A stretch of DNA of 5,943 nucleotides from the NCBI GenBank assembly GCA_017395885.1, contig JAFQNM010000043.1, positions 1 to 5,943 of the forward strand. Reading direction: 5' to 3'. Source of the DNA: Clostridia bacterium. Lineage in GTDB: Bacteria > Bacillota > Clostridia > Oscillospirales > CAG-272. Position numbers and translations under genes: made by a program. Within the stretch, counting starts at the first letter, position 1; every line of letters starts with the position of its first letter. Below the pieces are notes generated by a model that saw nothing but the letters and a program-made list of their open reading frames with translations, made no database searches and was not told where the DNA came from. Below are positions 1 through 5,925 of the stretch, piece by piece.

Positions 1-341
1 CCCTTTACAACAATGGAGAGAGTTCCGTCCTCAGAGCGGTCTACATGAACGTAGTCTCTGAGAGGTCTCCAGAGGCGGAGATACTCAACGTAGTCATCCT
101 TTATAAAACGAATGGCACGAAGATACTCCAGCTCATCTGCAAAGAACTTAAGATTGCAAAGATGATCTATCTGATAGTTGATCTCCTCAACCATTTCCTC
201 GGTAAAAACGATGTCACTGTTTCTGCATTTGAAATAATACTCACCGCAAAGATCAGTATGCTTGTGGAAAATGACCTGGTTCATATTGAACTTATAAAGG
301 TCAGTATCAAGCAGAGAAATAATAATGGGATCCAGCTTCAT
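1..341 (-). CDS. pncB: Nicotinate phosphoribosyltransferase, N-terminal part (cut by window edge)
   Basis: This enzyme joins nicotinate to PRPP to give nicotinate mononucleotide, the entry step of the Preiss-Handler NAD salvage pathway in the cytoplasm. Only the first 113 or so residues are present; the gene continues beyond base 1. The reverse-strand translation begins MKLDPIIISLLDTDLYKFNM, and S-L-L-D-T-D-L-Y-K is the family's N-terminal signature. It is followed by the expected Y-Y-F-K-C-R-N strand (usually Y-R-F-x-C-R-N), an F-A-D-E-L-E-Y-L segment and a L-S-I-V-V-K-G turn at the edge. The ATG at 341-339 has the ribosome site GAAAGGA about 9 bases upstream, and homologues begin at the same place relative to the LLDTDLYK motif. 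The gene is divergent from the glycoside hydrolase at 521. Identification is from the motif; the catalytic core lies outside the window. Confidence 0.9.
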   Translation of the reverse strand, partial: MKLDPIIISLLDTDLYKFNMNQVIFHKHTDLCGEYYFKCRNSDIVFTEEMVEEINYQIDHLCNLKFFADELEYLRAIRFIKDDYVEYLRLWRPLRDYVHVDRSEDGTLSIVVK

Positions 342-375
342 AATATAAAGTCCTTTCACCGTGTCGTAATTTGTG

Positions 376-393
376 TATACTTATTTAAGTATA
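376..393. promoter_or_regulatory. Palindrome over the pncB -10 box (possible operator)
   Basis: TATACTTA-TT-TAAGTATA is a perfect 8-bp inverted repeat with a 2-bp spacer. It covers the pncB -10 box and the probable transcription start, a classical position for a repressor site. NAD salvage genes in Firmicutes are commonly repressed by NiaR or NrtR-type regulators, but I cannot match this sequence to either consensus with confidence. An AT-rich palindrome can also arise by chance. Confidence 0.4.
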
Positions 394-416
394 TCATATG
401 ATCTCACGAATTTCAA
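388..416 (-). promoter_or_regulatory. Promoter of pncB
   Basis: On the minus strand there is TTGAAA (416-411), a 17-bp spacer and TATACT (393-388), a good sigma-A-type match. It would start transcription near 381, giving a leader of about 40 bases before the pncB ATG at 341. The spacer contains a 10-bp palindrome, ATCATATGAT (393-402). Confidence 0.7.
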
Positions 417-424
417 CATATTTT

Positions 425-452
425 TTGACAATTAAATTTTCCTTTCTACTTT
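425..452 (+). promoter_or_regulatory. Possible second upstream promoter of the GH172-type gene
   Basis: A second perfect -35 hexamer, TTGACA (425-430), is followed after 16 bp by TACTTT (447-452), a weak -10. It lies 39 bp upstream of the stronger promoter and 8 bp from the -35 box of the divergent pncB promoter, so the two transcription units could compete for polymerase. Confidence 0.35.
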
Positions 453-463
453 TTGCTTTAGCC

Positions 464-492
464 TTGACACCTTCCTTCAGATAAGCTAAGAT
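464..492 (+). promoter_or_regulatory. Promoter of the GH172-type gene
   Basis: TTGACA (464-469), a 17-bp spacer and TAAGAT (487-492) form a near-consensus sigma-A promoter. It predicts a start near 499 and a leader of about 22 bases to the ATG at 521. The ribosome site AGGAG (510-514) lies 6 bases before that ATG. Confidence 0.7.
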
Positions 493-520
493 AAAGTCAG
501 TAATATTTCAGGAGAAGGCT

Positions 521-2326
521 ATGTACAAGTATTTTGACCTTAATAATCTACCCATCCTTTCCAAGGGTCGCCGTACCCTTCAGGTTTCAAGCTACGACAG
601 ACAGTATGAAAACAAGGACTGGGGCAACTATCTTTACGACATCGGAGAGAACACCTCCGTTATTTTTGACGACCCCGGCTGCGGCTGTATAAAAAGCATC
701 TGGATGGCAGTTCCCTCAAAGGAAGCGTATCTTGATTTTTATTTCGACGGCGAGACTTCTCCACGCTATACCACTTCCCTTTTCGGGCTCTTTAACGGAG
801 AATGCCCTGAGCTTTCCGGCATAGGCAATACCTTCGAGGAGAGAGGACATTGGGAGGAGGCAGACTGCCGTTGCGGCAACTGCTTTATCCAGATCCCCTA
901 CGAAAACGGCCTCAAGATCGTTGTTCGCGGAGAGGAAAAGGAACAGTGCTATTATCATATTATGTATGAAAGCTATCCTGACGGCATCCTCCCCATGGAA
1001 GGCTCAAGGGAGACCTTTGAGGCTGCCTTTTCTGCAGCTCCCGTATCAAAGGCAGAGCTGAAAAAGTACTCACTTATAAAGAATTATAACGATATAATGA
1101 CCGTTGAGGGCAGCGGTGTTATCCGTGAAATGACCCTCAGAGTTAAGGAAGGAACAGACCTTTCAAAGGTTATTTTCTATATTTGCTGGGACCATTCGAG
1201 AGCCCCTCAGGTATCCTGCCCCGTTTCTCACCTTTTCGCACAGCCCGTGAGATGGGAGGATATAAACTCCTACGTCCTCACCTCAAAGCGTGAAAACGGC
1301 TACGTTACAACGTCTCTCTACCTGCCCATGCCATTCTTTGATAAGATGTATCTTGGTATGATAAAGCTTGTTGAGGAACAGATAGATATAGAATTCGGCG
1401 TTGTTATCGGCGAGAATAACTACGACATTGAAAACACAGGTCACTTCTATGCTGACTATAAGGAAGGCCCCACAGCCCTCTTTGAGGACTGGAATATCGG
1501 CACCTTTAAGGGCCGCGGACACATAATCGGCCTGTCACAAAGCTGTGTTGGCGGCGTTGGCGGCTCCTACTGCGAGGGAAACGAGCACTTCTACATAAAC
1601 GGCGAGAGAAGCCCCAGCATTAACGGCACGGGAACCGAGGACATATATCTCGGCTGCTACTGGCCCAATAAGAAGTTTGATTCTCCCTGTGCAGGCTGTA
1701 TCAACGACGTTTATCTCGAATCAAACTCCGACCTCAGGCATTCTATAGACTATCCCATAATGTATTATAGATATTATCTGGATATGCCCATCGCCTTTGA
1801 TGCAGGAATCCGTCTTGACGTTCAGCACGGTGCCGTTTGCCAGAACTTCTCCGAATATAAGACCACCTGCTTCTCCTACAGACAGGCAGATCCTTTGTAC
1901 TGGCAGACAGACTATATTATGCTTTCCAGCGAGGCTTCACGTAATATGCATGAATATAAGACAGACGGTAAGCTTTACTGTCTTGTAGGAATGCTTGAAA
2001 GTAACATGAAGCCCGAAATGATCTACGGCGTAGGTTATAAAACGGAAAACGGAAAGGTCAGCTTCAAGGCAGCGGTATTTCCTGACAACGAAGGTGTCAT
2101 TCTCAGAAGGCTTTACGACCAATCCGTCTCCAACGGCAATGCCGAGGTATACGTTGACGGGCAGCTCGTTGGTATCTGGCATTGCTGTAACATCAATACA
2201 TACTTCCACTTTGCTGACAGCGATTTCCATATTCCCGAAAGATTTACAAAGGGCAAGAACGCTCTCAACATTGAGATCTGTACTGAGGGAACCTATACAG
2301 ACTTTGATTATACTGTGCTTTCATAA
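521..2326 (+). CDS. DUF2961 / GH172-type glycoside hydrolase
   Basis: This 601-aa protein belongs to the DUF2961 family, now glycoside hydrolase family 172, whose characterised members act on fructofuranosyl or D-arabinofuranosyl linkages; the substrate here is unknown. The N-terminus L-P-I-L-S-K-G-R-R-T-x-Q-V-S-S-Y-D-R (about 11-27) is the family's opening motif. The core holds Y-C-E-G-N-E (E352, E355) and N-G-T-G-T-E-D (E373). E352 and E373 are 21 residues apart, the same spacing I recall for the catalytic pair Glu270/Glu291 of the Bifidobacterium enzyme alpha-FFase1. The C-terminus (about 520-600, with R-R-L-Y-D-Q-S and A-E-V-Y-V-D-G) matches the second jelly-roll. There is no signal peptide or membrane segment, so it is probably cytoplasmic and would act on imported oligosaccharides. 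At 601 aa it is longer than the roughly 350-450 aa core family. It stands alone, with its own promoter and terminator. Confidence 0.85.
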   Translation: MYKYFDLNNLPILSKGRRTLQVSSYDRQYENKDWGNYLYDIGENTSVIFDDPGCGCIKSIWMAVPSKEAYLDFYFDGETSPRYTTSLFGLFNGECPELSGIGNTFEERGHWEEADCRCGNCFIQIPYENGLKIVVRGEEKEQCYYHIMYESYPDGILPMEGSRETFEAAFSAAPVSKAELKKYSLIKNYNDIMTVEGSGVIREMTLRVKEGTDLSKVIFYICWDHSRAPQVSCPVSHLFAQPVRWEDINSYVLTSKRENGYVTTSLYLPMPFFDKMYLGMIKLVEEQIDIEFGVVIGENNYDIENTGHFYADYKEGPTALFEDWNIGTFKGRGHIIGLSQSCVGGVGGSYCEGNEHFYINGERSPSINGTGTEDIYLGCYWPNKKFDSPCAGCINDVYLESNSDLRHSIDYPIMYYRYYLDMPIAFDAGIRLDVQHGAVCQNFSEYKTTCFSYRQADPLYWQTDYIMLSSEASRNMHEYKTDGKLYCLVGMLESNMKPEMIYGVGYKTENGKVSFKAAVFPDNEGVILRRLYDQSVSNGNAEVYVDGQLVGIWHCCNINTYFHFADSDFHIPERFTKGKNALNIEICTEGTYTDFDYTVLS

Positions 2327-2369
2327 CAAAAGCCCCTGCCGATCGGCATAATAACAATTCCATAAAGCA

Positions 2370-2409
2370 AAAAGAACCCATAAACAAAGCTTTGTTTATG
2401 GGTTCTTTT
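2370..2409. terminator. Bidirectional terminator (perfect 40-bp palindrome)
   Basis: AAAAGAACCCATAAACAAAG is followed directly by its exact reverse complement, giving 20-bp arms with no spacer. Both strands end the stem in a T run, so the hairpin can terminate the GH172-type gene (stop at 2326) and the convergent nuclease-like gene (stop at 2436). A smaller 12-bp palindrome, TGCCGATCGGCA (2337-2348), precedes it. Confidence 0.85.
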
Positions 2410-2435
2410 ACGTTACCATTCTCAGTGCCGTCAGC

Positions 2436-3008
2436 TTATTTGTTGGCAAGGCTATCTGCAAACTGATCCACAGCAGGTCTTATCCCATCATATTTCAACG
2501 GCAAAAAGCCCAGCTTTCTGATCTTGTTCAGCGAGATGGTTTTGTTGTTTTTGCATTTTTCGTTTATTACCGAGGTTGGTACGATATAAAACTCCCAGTT
2601 GTTCAGATTCAAGGGGTATGAATCTTCTCTGGTCTCACCCGTGTTGAGGCAAAATATATATAGATCGTTCTGTCTGCAGAACTCCGTATTTCCGGACACC
2701 TGAGGATCATATGATCCATTGGCCTTGGTAATACCGAAGTTCCTTTTGTAAGAAACCTTTCCCTCTTTGTTAAAGGAGTGATAATACGATGTCTCTTTTA
2801 CCTCGATCCTTACGTTTCTGTATGTAGTATCCCACAACGTCCAGTACTGATCGTTCTGAGACTCCTCGATACCAAGCGCCCTTGCTATTATAAATTCGGC
2901 AATACGGCCCTGAATATCATATATATTTGAGTAATGAAATCTCCAAAAATCCAGAAAGCTGAAGTCAAGCTCTTGTCCGTTAAATTCAAATTTTTCGTCA
3001 CCCTTCAT
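2436..3008 (-). CDS. Conserved hypothetical protein with PD-(D/E)xK nuclease-like pattern
   Basis: I do not recognise a named family. The 190-aa protein has G-R-I-A-E-F (E38) in a helix-like segment, then W-D-T-T-Y-R (D60), then R-I-E-V-K-E-T (E69, K71), followed by a hydrophobic strand D-L-Y-I-F-C-L. This E...D...ExK order and spacing is what restriction-endonuclease-like folds show, so a DNA-cleaving enzyme is plausible but not proven. No DNA-binding domain, signal peptide or membrane segment is visible, and no methyltransferase lies nearby. I chose ATG 3008 because AGAGGA lies 6 bases upstream; the longer frame to 3044 would use TTG, lacks a ribosome site and overlaps the upstream gene. 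It lies 25 bp after the EIIC-like gene with no promoter between, so the two are probably cotranscribed. Confidence 0.75.
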   Translation of the reverse strand: MKGDEKFEFNGQELDFSFLDFWRFHYSNIYDIQGRIAEFIIARALGIEESQNDQYWTLWDTTYRNVRIEVKETSYYHSFNKEGKVSYKRNFGITKANGSYDPQVSGNTEFCRQNDLYIFCLNTGETREDSYPLNLNNWEFYIVPTSVINEKCKNNKTISLNKIRKLGFLPLKYDGIRPAVDQFADSLANK

Positions 3009-3033
3009 CACGTATCCTCTTCGTAAGTCAGTA

Positions 3034-4095
3034 TTAAAGCTCAAGCTTCAGGTCGCCGTTTCTGATAAGGCCCAGCTTTCTCATTATTTCGCTGAAAATC
3101 AAGGTAAGAACAGCAGGCAGAATAATGCACACGAGAACAAGACCTATCCAGAAAAGAGCCCCCTTCTCTGCCGTTGCAGTTATTGCACCGAGAGGACCCA
3201 CAAGGCCGCAAGTGCCCATTCCCGCAGAGACGCCTGCACACTCCAGCCTAAAGACCATTGTGGCAAGAGGGCCGGTTATAAGGGAGGAAAGAATTGAAGG
3301 TATCCAGATAATGGGCCTCTTGATTATATTACCCATCTGAAGCATAGACGTGCCAAGACCCTGAGCAATAAGTCCTCCAAAGCGGTTTTCCCTAAAGCTC
3401 ATAACAGCAAAGCCTACCATTTGTGCACAGCAGCCTGCCAGAGCCGCACCTCCGGCAATGCCTGAAATGCCTATCATTGAGCAAATGGCCGCCGATGATA
3501 TGGGGAGAGTGAGAATACTGCCGACCACTGCAGAAATTATCATACCCATAATAAACGGATGCAGAACGGTAGCAGTATTGATAAATACACCGAGATAATA
3601 CATAACGTATGCAACACCGGGGCAAACAAGCTTTGCAACGGCAAAGCCCGAAAGAAGCGTAACAGCCGGGGTAAGGATAATATCCACCTTGGTGCTTCCT
3701 GCCTCAAGCTTGCCGAGCTCACAAGCAATGATAACGGCAATAAAGGCCCCGGCAGGGCCGGCAGTTACAGGCGTTGCCAGAGAAGAAACGTCAGTTCCTA
3801 TCATATATCCGGCAGCTCCAACCGCCGCACATGAATAAAGCACCAGAGGAGTCGCCTTCAGAGCTGCAGCAACCGCAATTCCGATAGCGGCACCGCAAAC
3901 GTAACCGTTCATGGCAAAGGAAGCAAGCTCTGTCAAAAAGCCAAAGCCCAGCCAATCGCCAACGGTTTTAAATATAGTGCCTATAAGAAGTGAAGCAAAA
4001 AGTCCCTGAGCCATAGAGCCCATAGCAGTTACAAAATAAGTTTTCAGAGAAAGATCAATGTTTTTCTTTTCAAGAAAAGCCTTCACAGCTTTCAT
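3034..4095 (-). CDS. PfoR-like PTS EIIC-type membrane protein
   Basis: This 353-aa integral membrane protein resembles the PTS_EIIC_2/PfoR family (COG3641), annotated as a sugar-permease EIIC component or, in Clostridium perfringens, as a regulator of perfringolysin O. About ten hydrophobic, Gly/Ala-rich segments span residues 20-345. Conserved-looking stretches are G-T-S-M-L-Q-M-G-N (about 247-255), K-R-P-I-I-W-I-P (about 258-265) and C-G-L-V-G-P-L-G (about 294-301). A short basic N-terminus (M-K-A-V-K-A-F-L-E-K-K) precedes the first segment. It has no EIIA or EIIB phosphorylation domain and no such gene is adjacent, so the transported substrate, if any, cannot be told. ATG 4095 has AAGAGG 6 bases upstream. 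It is first in a probable two-gene operon with the nuclease-like gene. Confidence 0.82.
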   Translation of the reverse strand: MKAVKAFLEKKNIDLSLKTYFVTAMGSMAQGLFASLLIGTIFKTVGDWLGFGFLTELASFAMNGYVCGAAIGIAVAAALKATPLVLYSCAAVGAAGYMIGTDVSSLATPVTAGPAGAFIAVIIACELGKLEAGSTKVDIILTPAVTLLSGFAVAKLVCPGVAYVMYYLGVFINTATVLHPFIMGMIISAVVGSILTLPISSAAICSMIGISGIAGGAALAGCCAQMVGFAVMSFRENRFGGLIAQGLGTSMLQMGNIIKRPIIWIPSILSSLITGPLATMVFRLECAGVSAGMGTCGLVGPLGAITATAEKGALFWIGLVLVCIILPAVLTLIFSEIMRKLGLIRNGDLKLEL

Positions 4096-4144
4096 AATAG
4101 ACCTCTTTTCTCAAATACAAAAAGGATGAACACTTGTTGAAAGC

Positions 4145-4173
4145 ATTTTAACACACATATATGATAAATTCAA
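4145..4173 (-). promoter_or_regulatory. Promoter of the EIIC-like / nuclease-like operon
   Basis: On the minus strand TTGAAT (4173-4168), a 17-bp spacer and TAAAAT (4150-4145) form a good sigma-A promoter about 50 bp before the ATG at 4095. It starts only about 15 bp past the last base of the tnpA-like remnant, so it may lie at the junction between mobile-element and resident DNA. Confidence 0.7.
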
Positions 4174-4187
4174 TATATTTTGTAGAA

Positions 4188-4241
4188 TCATTGCCACAGA
4201 TATTTTGTATGCTCTAAACTATTTATGTCTTTATCTCTCAC
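4188..4241 (-). pseudogene. Truncated tnpA-like start (IS200/IS605 transposase fragment)
   Basis: A GTG at 4241, 7 bases after a perfect AAGGAGG, opens a 17-codon frame reading (V/M)RDKDINSLEHTKYLWQ and then TGA. TnpA proteins of the IS200/IS605 family commonly begin D-I-N-S-L-x-H-T-K-W-x-C-Q-Y-H-I-V-F; the match is good through H-T-K and keeps the Q four residues later, then a stop stands where the Y would be. The Y1 catalytic HUH motif and tyrosine are absent. An alternative is a genuine small leader peptide, but the resemblance and the surrounding hairpins favour a broken transposase. Confidence 0.55.
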
Positions 4242-4247
4242 GATAAG

Positions 4248-4305
4248 ACCTCCTTATTATTTTAGTTGTGTGGTCGGCAAACCACTTCTATTTTAACAAG
4301 GAGTT
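4248..4305 (-). promoter_or_regulatory. Leader hairpin that can sequester the tnpA-like ribosome site
   Basis: On the minus strand AACTCCTTGTTA (4305-4294) can pair with TAATAAGGAGGT (4259-4248), which contains the Shine-Dalgarno sequence: 11 of 12 positions pair, one as G-U. Between the arms sits an inner hairpin GTGGT-(6 nt)-ACCAC (4285-4270). Such masking is known to keep IS200 transposase translation low, which agrees with the IS200 assignment. Confidence 0.55.
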
Positions 4306-4342
4306 TTTTGTCTACTTTCCCCCTCGCTGGAAGCTGATTTTT

Positions 4343-4361
4343 CCACCTGCATAGCAGGTGG
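4343..4361. repeat. Perfect hairpin, 8-bp arms with ATA loop
   Basis: CCACCTGC-ATA-GCAGGTGG is a strong stem with a 3-nt loop. On the plus strand it is followed by TTTT, so it could also act as a weak plus-strand terminator. Within the IS200-like left end it is a candidate for the subterminal hairpin that a TnpA dimer would recognise; this is inference. Confidence 0.65.
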
Positions 4362-4382
4362 TTTTCTGCGGTGAGCAACAAG

Positions 4383-4415
4383 AAAAACTCCCGGAGGTAT
4401 ATACCTTCGGGAGTT
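4383..4415 (-). terminator. Rho-independent terminator, minus strand
   Basis: Minus-strand AACTCCCGAAGGTAT pairs with ATACCTCCGGGAGTT (one C-A mismatch), and the stem runs into TTTTT. It would stop transcripts coming from the recombinase side before they reach the tnpA-like leader, as known IS200 left ends do. On the plus strand the mismatch becomes a G-U pair, so the hairpin is fully paired there but lacks a T run. Confidence 0.65.
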
Positions 4416-4423
4416 CTGTGGTG

Positions 4424-4491
4424 CCGTTGGCTCGCGGATTTTGTCTTTCTCCGATAGCATGTATATTCCGGTGGTACCACCGGCCAAACGG
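4424..4491. repeat. Nested inverted repeats with a 16-bp perfect palindrome
   Basis: An outer stem pairs CCGTTGGC (4424-4431) with GCCAAACGG (4483-4491, one bulged A). Inside are a CGGA/TCCG hairpin and a perfect palindrome CCGGTGGTACCACCGG (4468-4483), which shares one base with the outer arm. The nesting suggests a folded RNA or single-stranded DNA, possibly an outward extension of the IS200-like end. No protein-like frame was convincing here, and the role is unknown. Confidence 0.45.
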
Positions 4492-4636
4492 TTGTAGCAG
4501 AATTTGTATGTACAAGGGGATGTAGAAAAAGTGTATGTAGGCTGACAGGTACGAATGTACGGAAAACGTAATGGCAAAAGTTGTTGATGAGCTTTATGAA
4601 CGATGGTATGAGTGATGAAATGATTGATGGATTTTT
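4492..4636. other. Non-coding stretch after the recombinase gene
   Basis: It holds TTGTATGTACAA (4504-4515), with 5-bp inverted arms, and a partial repeat of GTATGTA near 4533. An open frame starting with an ATG that overlaps the recombinase stop (ATGA, 4640) reads M-K-K-S-I-N-H-F but has unusual composition and continues through the hairpins, so I do not call it a gene. A recombinase attachment site could lie here, but none can be recognised. Confidence 0.4.
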
Positions 4637-5820
4637 TCATCTTTCCTTTACATCCCAACGCGCTAGCATATCCCTCCGTGTTGTCTCTGCTTCAAAGCCG
4701 TAGGAGGCAACGTACTCAATATCATCAATAAAAACAGAAAAGGTGGTCTTGAAGACCACCTTGATTTTTGTGTTATTGATTTCGATGCGATCTATATACT
4801 GATGAAGAAGTATCTTTGTCTGATCAATATTATCGGGATTCTTCATACATTCCCTCAGCTTTTCGATTCTCTGCACTACTTCCTCTCTTGTGATTCTGAC
4901 ACCACCGGTCTTGCCTTCGTCGTCGCTTATCATTTTTTCGTATCTCTCTATCTGCTCTTCAATGTCCTTCAGCTTTTTCGAGAGAATACTTGAAAATCCG
5001 TGCTCGGCTATTGCGTCCACAAGATTGTTACGGGCTGTCTTTAGACCTGCAATGGAATAATGGGCGGCCTTTATCTCTTCTCTGTCTGCGTCCATCTCTA
5101 CACGAAGCTTTCGGTTAAGCTCATCTGTAATTATATCAATATTCTCCGGATCAAAGAAATGCTCACAGAGTGCGTTTATGACGAAGCTTTCAAGAGGCTC
5201 AGCGCGTATCTCGCGGGATTTACAATCTAAACGGGTAGCCTGCTTATTACAGCGATAGGTTGTATAGTTGTGTGAATCACGAATTCTGTAATTGCCATGC
5301 ATTTTGCCTCCGCACTCACCACAGTATAAAAGACCACTGAGAAGATATTTGTGTCTGGCGTTCGTGCTGGTTTTCGCCATATATTTGCGAGCAGCATTCG
5401 CCTTTTCCCAAAGCTCTTTGCTTACTATGGCAGGCACGCCGTCTTCTATGATGATCTGCTCTTCCTCAGGCTTGTATTTATGATTGTTACGGGTATTCTT
5501 TGATGTGCGCTTAGCCCTACGATTGAAAATATAGGTTCCTTTATAACGCGGATTCTTCAAAATCTCATAAAGACTATTCTTGCCGAAGGGCTTTCCTGTC
5601 TTTGTTTTATACCCGCACCGGTTCAGCTCGTGGATTATATCGTTATAGCTATAACCCTCTGATGCCATGGTGAAGATCTTTCGAACTATGACGGCCTCTG
5701 CCTCGTCTATTTCATAATGTTTATCGACGATTTTATATCCGAGTGGCGCATTTCCGCCATTAAATTGCATTTTATACGCATTTTCGCGCAGGCCCTTCAT
5801 GACTTCAAGTCCCAATGACG
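4637..5820 (-). CDS. Large serine recombinase, C-terminal part (3' exon of an intron-split gene)
   Basis: Large serine recombinases cut and rejoin DNA at attachment sites of phages and integrative elements. This part, about 394 residues, begins S-L-G-L-E-V-M-K-G-L-R-E-N, matching the end of the long helix after the catalytic domain (family L-x-x-E-V-M-K-G). In the 392-residue frame counted from TTG 5815, a recombinase domain follows (about 12-140, with G-G-N-A-P-L-G-Y and G-K-P-F-G-K-N-S-L). Then come a zinc ribbon with C165, C168, C189 and C198, a coiled coil (about 228-325) and a C-terminal strand region ending at TGA 4637. The catalytic resolvase domain of about 150 residues, with its nucleophile serine, is missing. 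Upstream DNA reads as a group II intron, and an in-frame TAA lies within it, so the TTG at 5815 is probably not a true start. No ribosome site precedes it. If the intron splices, the whole enzyme could still be made. Confidence 0.85.
4740..4762. repeat. Perfect inverted repeat inside the recombinase gene
   Basis: AAGGTGGTCTT-G-AAGACCACCTT has 11-bp arms around one base. It lies in the codons for K-V-V-F-K-T-T-F near the protein's C-terminus. On the plus strand it is followed by GATTTTTG and so resembles a terminator acting against antisense transcription; coincidence is also possible. Confidence 0.5.
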
Positions 5821-5883
5821 ATAGGTAATCGTTTGGACGAGATGTACGGTGTTAACCCAACATTCGTTTCCTCTCGATTTTCC
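5821..5883 (-). ncRNA. Group II intron domain VI with candidate branch-point A
   Basis: The outer stem pairs GG (5883-5882) with CC (5825-5824) and AATCG (5879-5875) with CGATT (5831-5827). The A at 5826 is bulged and is the candidate branch point. Inner pairings GAGA/TCTC, ACG/CGT and TGTT/AACA extend the hairpin around a GGGTT loop. The branch A lies 6 nt from the proposed end, where 7 or 8 is usual, so the exact 3' end could shift by a few bases. Confidence 0.6.
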
Positions 5884-5891
5884 CCCGTCTC

Positions 5892-5925
5892 ACGCCGGGC
5901 GTGCACCTTTCAGCGCACCCGGCGT
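5892..5925 (-). ncRNA. Group II intron domain V
   Basis: This 34-nt hairpin has every mark of domain V. The lower stem is CGCCGGG/CCCGGCG, starting with a CGC catalytic triad. A 2-nt CG bulge sits on the 3' strand. The upper stem is TGCGC/GTGCA (one G-U pair), closed by a GAAA tetraloop. Domain V is the catalytic heart of the ribozyme and binds its metal ions. The standard length is 34 nt, as here. Confidence 0.85.

Larger units (their letters stand above)
4188..4415 (-). mobile_element. Left-end remnant of an IS200/IS605-type insertion sequence (candidate)
   Basis: Read on the minus strand, this segment has the layout known for IS200-type left ends: a terminator hairpin (4415-4383), a second strong hairpin (4361-4343), a leader able to pair with the ribosome site (4305-4248), then a transposase start codon. 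The coding part stops after 17 codons and nothing after it reads as transposase. The outer limit is uncertain; more paired sequence extends to about 4491. No right end is recognisable toward the EIIC-like gene. The assignment rests on layout plus a short N-terminal match, so it is tentative. Confidence 0.55.

Noticed and set aside
45..401. Plus-strand open frame of 118 codons
   Set aside because: It is antisense to the pncB coding frame, which carries clear family motifs on the minus strand.
3009..3044. Longer N-terminus of the nuclease-like protein starting at TTG 3044
   Set aside because: TTG start without a ribosome site and overlapping the upstream gene; ATG 3008 has AGAGGA at proper spacing.
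4262..4658. Three overlapping minus-strand open frames of 67-121 codons
   Set aside because: They run through terminator and leader hairpins, have odd composition and no recognisable motif. They are better explained as non-coding mobile-element sequence.
5813..5815. TTG as the true start of the recombinase
   Set aside because: No ribosome site, the catalytic domain would be absent, and intron domains V and VI lie immediately upstream.
5892..5925. Hairpin read as an ordinary transcription terminator
   Set aside because: No T run follows. The CGC start, GAAA loop, 2-nt bulge and 34-nt length fit group II domain V far better.
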